Source: Stichopus chloronotus (Eukaryota > Echinodermata > Holothuroidea > Aspidochirotida > Stichopodidae). From it: DNA of 64,000 nt. Positions 1 through 13,047 of this stretch are shown here, one piece after another. Under the pieces are notes generated by a model. It saw nothing but the letters and a program-made list of their open reading frames with translations, was not told the origin of the DNA and did no database searches. The translations under genes were made by a program, and so were the position numbers. Every line of letters starts with the position of its first letter. The stretch's first letter is position 1. The stretch lies in assembly GCA_021234535.1 (NCBI GenBank), contig CM037846.1, forward strand, positions 20,229,814 to 20,293,813. The letters run 5' to 3'.

Positions 1-1650
1 ACAAGAACGGGGACACAGTCTTAGCCTAGCCTGAATGCTAACTGAAGACTAAAGTACAGGTCGAGAATGGGCAGAAAAGGTAGAGAACTAGACAAAGAAA
101 CGAACAAGTAGCCTACTGGTATGACAAGAATGAGACAACAAACAAACGACCAGCTCACGAAATTAAGGCAGTAGCGTAATTAATGTTTAATAGGTTACGT
201 TCGGTTAACCAAATTTAATTGTAACTTGTATAGCCTATACCAACGTTCAACTGGTGCATGAACAGGCTTGGGCAATGCAAAACAAAGAAAAAGAACGACT
301 AGAGGTAAGCAAATGATGAGCCCTAAAATACGACCGAAAACGCACAAGCAACAGATTGAGAGGGAGACCAAATAGAAAGGAAAAAGAATATGTAGAAACC
401 ACGGGGAGGAGTGTCAGAAGAAACGTCACTTCAGTAAGGTAACAATCAAGAAGAGCGGGGCTACAGGTTTACACATGCAACAGAACGATAGGATAAAAGG
501 ACGTTACACACTAACAGCTTGGAAAACACTCAGTTACAACCCACAACTGCCAATATATGGTTTGTCCTTGAGGCTTGCACTGGACTGTATTGCCACGTTA
601 ACTTTTTTCTTTCTCAGTTTGTAGGTCACCATTGAATTTTGAAGTTTTTTCAAAGTTCACACGTAAGCTAGTAGCATGGAAGCCAATTTTAGTGCAGCAA
701 AGTTGGAAAATCACTTGCAAGTCCGTAATTGGAGATGGAATGCAATGAAAAAGCACATGCACGCTGACACTTTTTGACGACTTTTCTTACCTTGTTAGAC
801 TAGCAGTTGATTCTAAAACGTTTAAGGGGACGATCAAGTTTATGTCTCATCACAGTGCCAACAGTGCGTTCGTTACCATATTTTCGTGCACCTTAATGAT
901 ATGCAATCTTTTTAAAGTACAAGCTGATCCCCTAACTGGGCACATTAAGGATGCTTGAGCTTTTCTGCTACTAACAGACACAGTAGGTTGCAGGTGGAAG
1001 GACATTCCATACGTCAATTTCATTCAGCAGGCAAGGCCTATTCTATCCTGATCCCACCAGTAAGAGGACATTCTGATACATTGAAAGTAAATGTATCTTT
1101 CATGGTTTCTAGTGAAGCATATTCGTCTAAATTTAGGTTATTTTGAAGGAAAATAGTCGTAGATCAGTATAGTACTAAAGGTGTTCTACAGATATCCGTT
1201 GAGTTGCACACGAAGAGCTTATGACGAATTTTACGAAAATAGGGGATGCACGAAAATAGCAGAACATACTATGCATCATACTGTGGATGTGCAGGCTGCG
1301 TTAGATAACCAACTTTAGGCAGTGTCTACCCAGTGTCAAGTAGAAGCAGAAACCACTTGGGGTATTGGTAGCCTGTATCTATATAGACCATATCAATGAG
1401 AGTTCCTTGTCTCCAGAATACGTATCAAGAACGAAACAGCTTGTGAGAAACTGGTTTGGCTACATGTTGATGATTCATTTCCTAAAGTGTAGCTTTAGCT
1501 CGTGTGGTCCATACATTGTTTTAGTTTCAAACTCATGACTATCCTTGTCAAGTGGTTTCAAAGCAATTTTCTAGACTACGCTTAAGTTTCTGCTAAAGTG
1601 TTACAGTAATGACATCACCAACATGACATACGCAGTTTTTTTTGTGATTT
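1..1650. other. Unassigned non-repetitive stretch
   Basis: No open frame longer than 63 codons, no splice-bounded exon I would defend and no repeat shared with the rest of the window. Confidence 0.5.
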
Positions 1651-1912
1651 GGCTGGTTTCGTGGCCCAGTGGATGAAGGTGAAACAATGAAGCTTAGCAA
1701 CTGGGAGGTTTTGGGTTCGATCCCTTGCCAGGTCACAGTAGGATGGGTTTTTCGTCCAAGATTAGTCTAAGGTTTTCCTATCTGAACTGACCTTGTGAAA
1801 AAAAAACGTACGAAATTTGATCCAAAATTGTTAAGCTGGTCATCACCCACTGTGAAGTTGCCATAGGCTTCCTCCACACTTGTGTGGTTGCTAATTAGCA
1901 TTGTAAAATAAC
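1651..1912 (+). repeat. tRNA-derived SINE
   Basis: A tRNA-like head with an A-box-like TGGCCCAGTGG (1662-1672) and a B box matching the pol III consensus, GGTTCGATCCC (1714-1724), is followed by a non-tRNA body: 'GATGGGTTTTTCGTCC', an A8 run, 'TGGTTGCTAATTAGCATTGT'. The spacing between boxes is longer than in a functional tRNA and the acceptor stem does not pair, so this is a retroposon and not a tRNA gene. Confidence 0.7.
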
Positions 1913-2614
1913 TACCTTTTATGGCCTGAATTATTAATTATGCATGGCAGACGGAAGTTATTAAATTGGTTTTAAGATGGTTCAATAGCCTAAGTGCAAA
2001 GGCAGTTGAACGAAATGAAATGCAACTCAGTTTAGGATAGGCCTACATGTGTAGGCTATCCCATATGTACAAATAGCACTGATCTTAGTGTAGGCCCACT
2101 AATTAAAAAGTAGGTTTGAGCATATTCAATTTCCAGTTTCATGCTACTGTATATACTTGCTAGTTTTGTTAAATGTGGGGTTCAGGGTTAGAAGGTAAGT
2201 TTTAGACCTTGGCCCATCCCCACCTTAGTGAAGTACAGTATGTAATCAATACTCAGTACATAATCAGATTTCCAAATTTACCAACTTGAGAGCAATTTTA
2301 GACATGTGAATACTGTCACAGGGATCCGAGAGAACAGGTGTGCTCATCTTGTTTGCTTTTACTTCTACTATTTAGTGCATACTTATGTAGGCCTATTTTG
2401 AAAACCGATTGATGTGCTCATCATTTTACCCTTGGTATCATGAACCATCTTGTCTGTCATTAGAGGAAATTACATTTTCATTTGCCCCTATTCTCCTACA
2501 GTATTGCAAATTTAGCCTTGTAAATGCTTAACTGTGGTGATTGTTGAAAGAACAATAGCACTATCATGCACATGTCTTTTGCTAAATTCTTGGTCTATGA
2601 ACTTTCGCTTACAG

Positions 2615-2709
2615 GATGCGGGTGTTAAGTCTTTTACGTATCTATTAAAGCACTTTCCTGAGACTATTGCTTCAAGTTTAAAGACTATTCAAACTAGCCG
2701 TCACGTTGG
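2615..2709 (+). CDS. Candidate exon of an unidentified gene
   Basis: Between CGCTTACAG and GTATGT the plus strand is open for 31 codons plus 2 bases, reading DAGVKSFTYLLKHFPETI... and ...ASSLKTIQTSRHV. The helix-like spacing of hydrophobic residues looks protein-like. I considered a helical-repeat protein, but no family assignment is justified. Splice signals of this quality are common by chance in AT-rich DNA. Confidence 0.2.
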
Positions 2710-3426
2710 GTATGTATGCGGGTACCTGACCGTCAATGTCAGGGCCCGGTTCTGAAATTGCAATTAGGATCAAAACTAATGCACATTGTACATGTGATGA
2801 AAAAGAAGATGTTACTTTTTCTTAGCTAAGAACAATTCATTGTCATGCCCCTTCATAATACGCATGTTATGACATGATGTAGATCTTGGGTACCCAGGTC
2901 TGATTTTTTACGTGGTGCTAACATTAGTTCAAACACATAGATTTCATGTTCTGTAGGAGAAAAGGAACAATTGTCAACTCATGCAATATCCCTTACATTA
3001 CTCATTGTGAGAATACACGTCACATAACGTACTGTACAGTATCGTTGTTGATTGTTTTCTTGAACTCTTCAAGGTTGCTGTGCCGGAGCTAAGTCAAACC
3101 AATGCTGCTGGGGGAACTTAAAGTCAAAAACTCATCACCCTAGACAGTTTCAATTCTCCCAACCACCTACCTCTAGTCCCTCCCTCAGCCTGTCTGAACT
3201 TTCTCCACATGTGCAATCAAAACAATCGATCCCTGTGTACACTGTGTAATATGAGCTACTCTGCATCTTTCGAATTTGCTGTCAATCAAAGAGTACTGTG
3301 ACCTAGAACCAGTTGAGAGTTTTGCTTTCCGGAAAGTAAAAATAAAGCTTAGGGTGATGAGTTATTGCCTTTAAGGGAGAGATTGAAGAAGAGTTGGATT
3401 ATGTCCAAGGTGCTGTAGGACCTTAG

Positions 3427-3557
3427 GGGAATTAGTAGAAGCCAGACCAGTTTAGAAGGCAGAGAGCAGAGAGTAAGGGGTAGAGGAAGGTCACTAAGAT
3501 TGTCAGTAGATGAAACAGGAGCAAGAAAGAAGGGAGTAAAGACGGCAACAAACAAGG
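3427..3557 (+). CDS. Candidate exon, basic residues, phase-compatible with 2615-2709
   Basis: After CCTTAG one base completes the codon left by the previous candidate, then GISRSQTSLEGREQRVRGR..., ending SVDETGARKKGVKTATNK before GTACGT. The composition is typical of a disordered basic tail. The acceptor has a poor pyrimidine tract. Unsupported by homology. Confidence 0.15.
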
Positions 3558-4694
3558 GTACGTTTGTAATAATCTATGTGGACTGATGCATTCTATGGTC
3601 AGGGGAGTTACTTTTCAAGTTGTCCGTAATGATTATTCTGTGAGCTACATTACAGACAAATTCGAAAGACTTTAAATAAAATCACTATGTATACAACTAA
3701 TCATGGCAAGAAATAGTTTGCGGATAAGTTTCATTAACTGTAATATATCAATTCACACTGCTGCTGTTTTTATTGGAACAATTTAATGTACACTATAATT
3801 AGATGCCACACATTGCACTATACCCACAGCTAACAGATTTTTTTTTATCCCAGTCATGACGCAGTCACCCAGTGTTACCACTTAGGCATTGCTTGTTATC
3901 TCCCAAGTATTGAATATGGCAAAAAGTCTGTTTGGAGTTGCCTTTAAGAAAGGGGCATCAAGTATGCCTAAATAATCTTTACTTCTTCAACCAACGTTAC
4001 AAGCTTTTCCCACATGGATCTTGGATTCTGGAAGATAGTGTGCAGTAACCCGATACTGTTACTGCAGTTTAAATTGAAATTTCATCATTAGAGAAATTTC
4101 ACAAGACAAAGGTGACTCATTTTATACTAAGGTGCTGCCTCTGCATTTTAAAGGACTGATCCCTAAAATCTGAAGTTTTGTTTTCGTCTTCAGTCTTTTG
4201 AAGGTAGTCATCCAAAATCTGGCATTCTCTGAATGGCTAAACCAACTTTCTTGCTCTCAACAAGTTTCAAGTGTACAGTGTGGTTCATATTGAAGAATGA
4301 GAGCATGTTCCAACATCTGATCTTCCATTCCTTATAATTCCAACTGTGACTGTGAGTTAAAAAGTTCATTTCTCGTTAAGACAGGTGTGATTTTAGATAA
4401 ACAATTTTCATATCAGTTTTGTATTTGATTTCTACAGGAAAAGGTCAAGAGGGATGCAAGGTTTACAACATATCCTGCTGGCTGTTACTGAATGCCAACT
4501 ACTGCAGGAATTTGACCACAAATAAGAGGTGGAAGAGCAACCAACAGGTCCCCCTCCACAGTCGGACAGTCACTAACCCCGTTCTTCTTGTAGGCTTGAT
4601 ATGCAGCACACTAGATACAGACACTTTCAATTGTTGCTAATGAGTTCGACACAACAGTTTCACCAGGCTTTGTGTCGCTAAAATTTTGCGTCAG

Positions 4695-4759
4695 GCACCT
4701 CCATCAGAAGTTTGTTATGCTTCAGATTCTCCCACACCAGGGATTTGTAGAGCGATGAG
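4695..4759 (+). CDS. Candidate small exon of an unidentified gene
   Basis: TTGCGTCAG precedes and GTAAGA follows a 65-base open stretch reading APPSEVCYASDSPTPGICRA. It is protein-like and on the same strand as the two candidates upstream. No family was recognised, and the frame link to them was not established. Confidence 0.15.
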
Positions 4760-5155
4760 GTAAGATATCCTAGACCTGTGTAGCATTCACAGATACTGTA
4801 GAAACGCAGAGCATCATATTTATGGTTCACCCAGCTAAACGATATTAGACTCACATGATTTCATGTTCAACTGTTAGATCTTTATGCTTACTGATCAGTA
4901 TTAGCACTACTGCTAGTATCTTTTGGGCGGCAAAGAGTAAAGTATCCTGTGAGCTGACCCAAAGAAAATCAGTCTGCTTCTGAGGTTCAGAGTTTGAGGT
5001 TGAACACACAACATATTCTGTGTTCTCGCATTCATTGGAGGTCATGTTTTGGTTCCGATGCGATTAGCATCAGGAACTTATCTGATCCGGTTGGCGTGAG
5101 TGTGTATGCGTGTGTGTGTGGATGCGTGTATGTATGTATGTATGTGTGTGACGCC

Positions 5156-6540
5156 AGCTTGTAAACACGATATATCAGAATCGGTAAGTTGGATTGATGT
5201 CATATTTTCTTCATGTATAGCCCATGGTCCGTAGATGTGCGCTATTGATTTTCTAAGCGATCTAATGCATATTAATGAGTGAGCGGGGCTAAAACTCAAA
5301 AATTTGAAATACTCATATTTCATCAACCGGGTGTCCGTTATATTTGATGTTTGGTTTGATTATGTTATTAAGCATTGTACACAATTTCCTAATATCAAAA
5401 TATTGCAACTCATTAATATGCACAATGAGGGGGGGGGGGGCAAATGTGGGTTTTTGCTAATAAAAGTCTGTAAACGCGAAAACTCAGAAACCGCGCATGA
5501 TACACATGTCATACTAAGTTCATATTTAGCTTATGTCCATAGATATGCACTACCGATTTTGTAAGCGATCTCGCGCATATTAATGAGGGGACGGGGCTAA
5601 AACTGAAAAATTTGAAATGGTCGTATTTCATTAACCGCGTGTCCGTTAGATTTCATAGTTCGTCAGATAATGTTGTTAGCTATTGCACACAATTTCATAG
5701 TATCAAAATGCTGCAACTCATTAATATGCACAGTGGGCGGGACCAACAAAAGCTTGTAAACGCAAAAAATCAGAAACCGCACATGAGACAAATGTCATAC
5801 TTGGTGCATATTTAGCTTATTGTCCGTACATGTGGACTATCGATTTTGTAAGCAATATTAATATGCAGGACATATTAATGAGGGGGTGGGGCTAAAACTA
5901 AAATTTTTAAAATGTTCATACTTTAGTCGTTTTATGCCCAAGTTAGCTGAAATTCATTTATGCAGATACAAAATGGTAATATCTAAGCACTCGTGTTGTA
6001 ATTTTTTTTTTGTGATTTCTGATTTGCATAAATGGGGGGGTGCACTATTATGATTTTTAGCAAAAAATATTTGTAAAAACAAAACTTTGAAACTACACAT
6101 GGCACATACCTCATATTCAGGTAGGAAGCCCTTGGGTGTAGATGTGCACTATTGATTTTGTAATCGATCTTATGCATAGTAATGAGGGGGCGGGGCTAGC
6201 ACCGAAAATCTTGAAAAGTTTATATTTCAGTTGTACTTTGGTGGAATGAGCTGAAATTCAGTATATTGATGAAGAATAGTAATATCTAAGCACTCACTTT
6301 GTAAATTTTTGGTGACTGCTGATTTGCGTCAATGCAGGGCGCTGTTATCTTTTTTTCATAAAAAAGCTTGTAAACATGAAAACACTGAAACTATGCTTGG
6401 ACTTATTTCATTGTCGGTCCATAGAAGACCGGTGGGGTTTTAATGTGCACAATTGATTTTGTTATCGAGCTCATGAACAGTAACGAGGGGCGGGGCTATA
6501 ACCGAAAACATTGAAATGCGCATATTTCAGTTCTTTCCCA
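5156..6540 (+). repeat. Tandem array of ~300-bp dimeric units with GC boxes
   Basis: The block 'GAGGGG(G)CGGGGCTAAAAC' recurs at about 5278, 5583, 5878, 6181 and 6482 (295-305 bp apart). Each unit shares 'CTTGTAAACRCGAAAACTCAG', 'CACTAYYGATTTTGTAAGCG', 'GCATATTAATGAGGGG' and 'TTTGAAATGGTCRTATTTCA'. A second ATGAGGGGG-like block lies midway, giving a ~150-bp half-period. Degeneration increases to the right. A (GT)n/GTAT tract with family-A-like 'GACGCCAGCTTGTAAACACG' abuts the left end (5095-5170). Confidence 0.88.
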
Positions 6541-7621
6541 AATGGTCAAATAGAAATAACCTAATTAATGCAATATTGAAAAGTTGAATGTTTTCAGTCA
6601 TCTTGTAACTCATGCCAATCATTCTATTCTTATCATTAATCACTTGGGTACTAAGTAACATAAAAATAGCATTGGAACCACAACACAGTCGGGTTTCTGG
6701 TTGCACCATTGAACATACATTATAATTTCGCCACAGCAGGGTAGATTTCAACAAGACATTGCAATATGCCTCATATAACAATGCATATCTGGAGGTATAG
6801 AGCATTGAAATTAACAGGTGATACCAAAGTTGTGTGGTGTTGAAAGTATGTGAGATCTTGCCAGACCCAAAGTTAGTCCACACGGAGTATTACCATGAAG
6901 CCTTCTGCAACGGTTTTTCTTTATTTTACTACACCTTTGTTCCATTATTTCATACGGAAAGGCTACCAACTACTTTGCAGTACCTTATGATAATTGTAGG
7001 CTTTGTAGTCATGCTGGCATGTTGCTATGTGTGTTTGTCGTGCCTGCTTGTATACATGTTATCTAAAGGAGGGAAGTCAGTTCTAAACTCATATGTCGGA
7101 TTTGGCTGAAATGCATTGAATTCAAAAGCCTATAGATTTTGGTGGAGGTGAAAGGTCAGTTAGTTACAGCCCAATGTTCCAGCACTCCTATATTGCTACA
7201 CATCCATTACATCAGACACCAGTTTGGGGCTGTGATGCTTGACTTAGTTATGATACATTGATCATAGTATGCGGGGTAACTTTAAAGTTTCAGCACACGG
7301 TTTCTAAGACTTAAGTGTTGAAATAAAACGGCGCCATAAAACAGCGTGACATAGTATTGAATGCACGCTAATAGCCGGAGAGAGCTTATACAATCGAGAT
7401 TGTGATACCATCGGTTTTAGGGCCATGCGAAAATTGCTCCTCGTCCATGTCAACTCGGAGGGTCTTGCTAAGCCCCTGCTGTCGAAATATAGGTGTGGTG
7501 GAAGTTAGGGCAGTCACCAGTCATTTGAGTTCAACAATTGGTAAAATTACAAAAGTCTTGAAAACACAATGCTTTAGGAAGCTCTGACAGAGTTTGTTAT
7601 TCTGTTAATGTTTTGTCATAC
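6541..7621. other. Unassigned stretch
   Basis: Open frames of 118 (minus, 6527-6883) and 91 codons (plus, 6834-7109) overlap on opposite strands and show no known motif. A short TTTTGGTGGAGGTGAAAGGT at 7138 is a family A scrap. Confidence 0.4.
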
Positions 7622-8060
7622 CTCTTTGGTTTTGCTTATTGGTTTCAAAGAAAAGAGGAACCAATGCTACCATGATAACGTGTATATGTGTGTGCGTCTT
7701 GGTGATGCTTAAATTGTTAACGTGATATCCTCAATAAGAAAAGAAAGTTGAGACTAAATTTAGAGTTCTCGTACTGTGCTTGGTGTGCAGATACTCCATA
7801 TCAAGTAGAAGCACCCCATTGTTTTAGGTGGTCGTCAAAGGTCATGTGAGGTCAAACACTGAAGACTTTGTTTACATGTTATCTCGAGATAGGATTCATA
7901 AAAACTTTAATATGCAGCATGTGGACGTCTAACATCAAGTAGAATTACTGTATTGTTTTTGGTGGAGGTCAAAGGTCATCTCAGGCCACAGAGAGGTCGA
8001 ACCTTGAAATCATCATATCTCCACGTGTATTAATGCTGTGCCATGTTATGTAGACAAATC
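7622..8060 (-). repeat. Family A element in reverse orientation
   Basis: Reads on the minus strand. The end hairpin GGTTTTGCTT...GAGGAACC (7629-7664) is followed by a GTGT tract, then 'GGTGGAGGTCAAAGGTCATC' (core) and 'TTTACATGTTATCTCGAGAT'. It is the leftmost clear family A copy. Confidence 0.7.
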
Positions 8061-9892
8061 TTCATATATGTGGTGGTCACTGTACCAGATTTAGCTAGAT
8101 TAGAGTAAAATACACATGGAAATGTTTGCATTTACAACGCTGAGTGTCTGTACTTTAGTCGTAAAATTTGAGAAACTTTACACAGCATATATGATCACTC
8201 CAGGGAGTAGCTTCAACTTTCATGTACCCATTGTTTCTCATTACACTATGGAGTACTCAAGGTTGAGAAAATATGAATAAATTTATGTTTTTATGATACT
8301 TTTCATTTTCTTTTCCATGCTTGTGCCATCTGCTTGAGTCATGTTTGGCTGAATAGGTGGTCAGGTGGGGGGGGGGGTCATCATCTGTGTTTTGCTCACA
8401 AAAGAGAAGAACATTTACCCTTAGTTCACATTTTTGGTCTGCTGCTGTAGAAGTATATTGCATGATGTAAGCTACGTCCATCCCCCTTGTCCCATGCACT
8501 ACCACATATTGTTTTGTGATGAAGGTCATAATGCAGTTGCTGAGGTTGCTATATATTTGCCTTGTAACATAATGTCCTACTTCAGTTGTCACATCAACAT
8601 TAGAAGCAAGTTGTCATCATTCAAAATTCACCTGCCCAAGTTTACTTTTACCCAACCAATCTTGATTAACATAATTTGTACCTCCAACAATAAAGTTTCA
8701 TTCCTAAAGATGAGACTGGCATGCTGAAGATATTACAATAAGGTAGCTGTACAACATTTACAAAGAATTTTCAGTATACCATGTTGTATTCAAAACTTTT
8801 TCTCAGTTTTTCTGTTGGTCCACATGTGAATAACTGAACCTGTTTAAAACATTTTATTATATTGAACCCATCCACTAAATGTATCAACAATATGCAGTCT
8901 TTAATCTTGTTGAAAGTTTTGGAATAAACAAAACTGATTCAAGATACTATGTAGATTTGTAACTATTTGACAAGTGTGCGATATGATATTTCTGTGTCAA
9001 ATTTGCAATTGATCCATCTAGTTTCGGCAGGTCATGCATTTGCCTGCAATGTTTTACTATATTAACATGGCAGCCATTACTGGCTCATCAGGATGGGTTT
9101 TGCATGGTCCTTTGCATAAACAAGAACAGTATGTGACTATGCAATGGAAAATGATGGATTTAGTGTTTATGAAAAAATGACAATGATAACTATGCAAATA
9201 GTAAAGGGTATTCACTTTTTTCCACCCTTGGTAGAGTAGGCCAACGTGGTGAGTGGTCTTTGGAGAGCATTAATTGAATATCAATGGTTGATCAAACCTT
9301 CGCACCTATCTTTATGCCCATCAAGGACAAGAATGACAGTAGTTATCTATGCTACGTTTCAATTGAGTTGGCAACATTTCACTTAAAAAATAGGATAGTG
9401 TATTCCTGAACCATTGGCCATAGCATTAGCAAGTTGTAAGCTTGAACGGGGAGTCAACTGACTGGTTAAAGTTAGAACTAGACCCACTTCTAAGATGATT
9501 TCTCTGATTAAACAAAGATAAGATGCACAAGTGGTGTATTAATCTCCATCCTCTGTGTCTTGATGACTATCCTGTTAATATAGCTTTGCATATATGATGG
9601 CTTGTTAGGCTGCATTTGAAATTTGTCCCTACTCAGGAGGGAATTTCCTTTGGGTACCTTTCCTTTTCCAGTATTCGGTGTGGAAACTAATGCCATAGCC
9701 TATGTAAAGCCACCTAACGTTAGACCTAGCATAGGCCTTTAGTGTTAAAAACCAGGCTAAACCCTAGGCTGTCGGCGTCAGCGAGCTACTACGCAAGAAC
9801 AACTTGCGTACTTAGGTTACTTGCTCACGTACTAAACGATATTCATCCCGTTTTACTCTTCAAGTTTTAGAGAATTAAAGGAAGTAGAGCAG
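8061..9892. other. Unassigned stretch
   Basis: AT-rich sequence with an 11-G run at 8367-8377. No supported gene or repeat. Confidence 0.45.
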
Positions 9893-10510
9893 GGGCGTCA
9901 ATCCAAATTGAAATGAGGGGGAGGGGGACATGTGTAAATTGACTGGCAGGTTTGAATAATGAAAGGTGCCCTAGCAGGGGTCTACTGCACTTTTTCATGG
10001 CCTTGGATATATTGGACAGGCTCAACAGGTTTTCCTCTGGGATAACGTCCATTAACGTAATCAGAAGAAAAAGCCAGGAAGCTATGAGGTATTTGCAGAA
10101 TTGTGAGCATTTGAATGAAGGATTCTGTATCTTCGAGGGATTATTTATCTTCGAATGGTATTGAAAGGGCAAAACTGATCAGACGTTGCATAGGTTAAGA
10201 CATATTGTTAAGACAATTGATAAATTTGATGATTGACAGGCGGGCTTGCCAGGGTCTTGTGACTGAAGACACATATATTGTGAAAGTCTATAAAAACACA
10301 ATACAGAGGTGTCCAAGGGTTTTAGCGGGGGACGGAGGCTTGAGGGCATTTGTGACAGCGCTGTCAGTTGGCACTGAGCGTACAAGAAAATTTTGGGCTT
10401 TTCAAACCTCCCAGATGGCCAGAAGTGGCATTTCCCGACCGTCATAAGCTGCATATATCCAGCCTTGAAATAGGGATATCGTGTCTGCAATTCTTCAAGT
10501 CATGTAAAAA
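9893..10510 (+). repeat. Dispersed repeat D, copy 1
   Basis: 'GGGGCGTCAATCCAAATTGA', a G-rich run, 'TTGGATATATTGGACAGGCT', 'GGGATAACGTCCATTAACG', 'TATTTGCAGAATTGTGAGC', 'TTCAAACCTCCCAGATGGCC'. The same blocks in the same order form copy 2 at 13048. The open frames here overlap on both strands and are not supported as genes. Confidence 0.82.
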
Positions 10511-10969
10511 AATCAATGAAAAACTGTATGGAAAATGCATATCAGATGGCGGTTGAGGTGATACAAAAATCATTATGAATTACGCATCCTCTTTCATTTT
10601 CTTTGAGTACTTGGGGCTGAGCACATAGGCGTAGGGACTCCTGGAATTTTTTTTGTAAGGGGGGGGGGTTGACCCGAATGTGCTTGTTACTAATTAATGA
10701 GCAGAATTACTATGTAAGCCCTTGACTAAAATGAGTTAGCTCGTCCATGAAAAAAAAACATATGGTAATTTTTAGAAAAAAGTCTCATGAAGAGTGGTTC
10801 AAAATCCTCAGCAAAATTCCGAAAAGAAACTTTCTTCGGTTAGGCAGACGATGAATGTGAATAGAATGTAAACAGAAATTACCATAGCACTACCAGGATA
10901 TAATGAGTGTGGGTATATTTTGCTTATACGTCATCAACATCACATATAAAGGGTCTATCCAGGGTTTTC

Positions 10970-11200
10970 AGGAGGAGTGGGGACCTGGCCTGGGGGCAAA
11001 AGCCCTTTGCGCCCACTTTGGGCAGGACTATCTAAGGAGAGTGCCACGTCGGATACCGTAACTGACATTTGGGCTTTACGAACCCCTCAGATGGTCGGAA
11101 ATGGCACTTCCTGGGTCATCTGTGCTATGAAAAGTTCCAACTGGTATGCCAGACTTTTTCTGACTACCCTCTCTTCTAGACTGAAATATGAGAAGTTCAT
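10970..11200 (+). repeat. Dispersed repeat D, 3' partial copy
   Basis: 'GAGTGCCACGTCGGATACCG', 'ACGAACCCCTCAGATGGTCG' and 'GAAATGGCACTTCCTGGGTC' match the right third of copies 1 and 2. Confidence 0.6.
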
Positions 11201-13047
11201 ATGAAATTCTAGATTTAATGAATAATTCTTTCGATCACCATGTAACCTCACAATCTGGTACAATATTTGGCATCTTTTTACTTCATAAAATGTGCTAGAC
11301 TGAAATATAAAAAATTCTAACTGGCATTTTTAGATTTTTCGACTATCGTGGCTCTGACTTTTGTTTTGTTGATGGGGGGTGCCTTCCCCGGTCGCAACGC
11401 CTGTAAGTTTATATCGGCAATTCATTCAGACACACGTTCACAAACAGAAGTTTTACCTAGGTTCTCTTTTTACGGGTAATTTGAACTTTTGTTAAAGTAT
11501 TTATGGGGAGGGAACGTGCGTCATTCCCTTCTCTTCTTTTGTCCAATGGCATAACACGCAAAGTAACTGCGGGCGAAACACGCGGATGTTGGCATTTGCG
11601 ATGTGTAGTTGAGTCTAACCTTGGTACATTAACTCTTCAACTGCATGCATCACGCAGTTGGCAATATTGTGGGCGATATTTGTTACAATGTCCCCCTACC
11701 ATTCAAAAAGTGAGCCAGAACATTTCTCTTTTGCGAACTTACATTCAGAATACTTCCCAGGCTAATTAAACCTATATAGGATCTGGTGCCTCAATCCAGC
11801 ATTTTTACGAACGCAGGACCCTGCGTCCTGAACGCAAGTTTTCACCCAGGGACGCACATTCCTCCAACTACTCAACTTTATAATCCTAGCTATCTTGCTT
11901 CACAGATTGCTATTTTCGTCCTCATCCAATGGACGAAAGTCAACATTAAGCCTCATTCACCCCATCCCGGTCCCCTATCCCTGAAGAACGAAAGGAATGG
12001 TCACCTATGGTCCATCAACACTGAGTTGTGCTGGAACCAAACTAAGGAACATCCTACCTTTGAAGTCTTAATTGATTCCATAAATAGCAAACTAGATTTA
12101 ATCATGACAATCAAAAACTGCAGTGAACAGCATGCATGCACTTAATCATAATTTCTTCTGCATGCTTTTGCTTCCACCACCACGCATCAAGATATAGCAA
12201 ACTACTGTGCATGACATTACTGTCTTAGGTAGTTTTGCAACAAATTCCTGCAAAGTGAGTTTTGAAATCTGGTTCTGGTTCCAGTGATCTAGGCCTAATT
12301 CTTGTACCACAGAGAGCTGAGTTCATGACGGGGGGGGGGGGGGGGGCTGAATGTCTTACCTGTACAGCCAATTACAGTATTCATTCTTACAGAATTTGCG
12401 TTTTGGAAACTCATTTCAGTTATCTGAAGCAGTTTTTCAAATAAAGAACTAGAACCGTAAGAAAAGTGATTTAAACCAGTGATTCTTTTAAAAATTACTT
12501 GATTTAAATCGCGATTTAAATCAGTGATTTTAATCACCGTGATTTAAAGCAAACAATCCTGAAAACAGATCATCGGAAATCTCTCTTCCCAAGCTCCGAA
12601 AGAAAGAACACAGACAGTATGAATGGAAAACTGTCTTCTTTACATTATTTGAATTTCTTTTCACTTCAGAACCACTAGCGTCACAATAATTGTTCAAAGG
12701 GAGTCAAGAGACTCGACATTCACCGAGGGAAATAGCTAAAATTTGAAATATATATAGGGGCAGTGGCACATGAATGAGGAATTAAGACGTTATGGCGAAT
12801 CATGTAAAGCAAAATTTGAGTGTGAGACGGAAACACAGTTTGCCTATAGTACAGTGGTTTTTGGGACTAGAGGGAATTGGGCTGAAAATAAAACGAGGAC
12901 TCAACGAAATGCCACCATTGGCTGGAGTCGATTGTACCAGAAAACTTTTGGATCAAAATACTCCTCGATCGCCCTTCCCAGGCTCACCACGCAAGCTCCA
13001 GGAAATGACACTCGGAGTGAGCCTCGAAGAATGCTTGTACACTGTTG
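11201..13047. other. Unassigned stretch with two medium open frames
   Basis: Plus-strand frames at 11503-11769 and 11786-12145 (88 and 119 codons) are among the longest outside repeats and lie close together in different frames. Neither shows a recognisable domain, and frames this long are expected by chance in 64 kb. A 17-G run lies at 12330-12346. Confidence 0.35.
12501..12522. other. Perfect 22-bp palindrome in a GATTTAAATC-rich tract
   Basis: Two GATTTAAATC decamers flank a central GC and form a perfect palindrome. The surrounding 12466-12547 repeats GTGATTTAAA and TTAAATCA variants. It may be a simple-sequence or MITE remnant. Confidence 0.6.

Noticed and set aside
1651..1735. Functional tRNA gene
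   Set aside because: A and B boxes are present but no acceptor stem or anticodon arm pairs, and a SINE body follows.
2615..2755. FANCD2-like helical segment in the candidate exon
   Set aside because: A loose resemblance around LKTIQTSR was noted, but it is too short and I found no neighbouring exons of that protein.
11786..12145. 119-codon open frame as a gene
   Set aside because: A frame of this length is expected by chance in 64 kb; no domain, splice context or homology was recognised.
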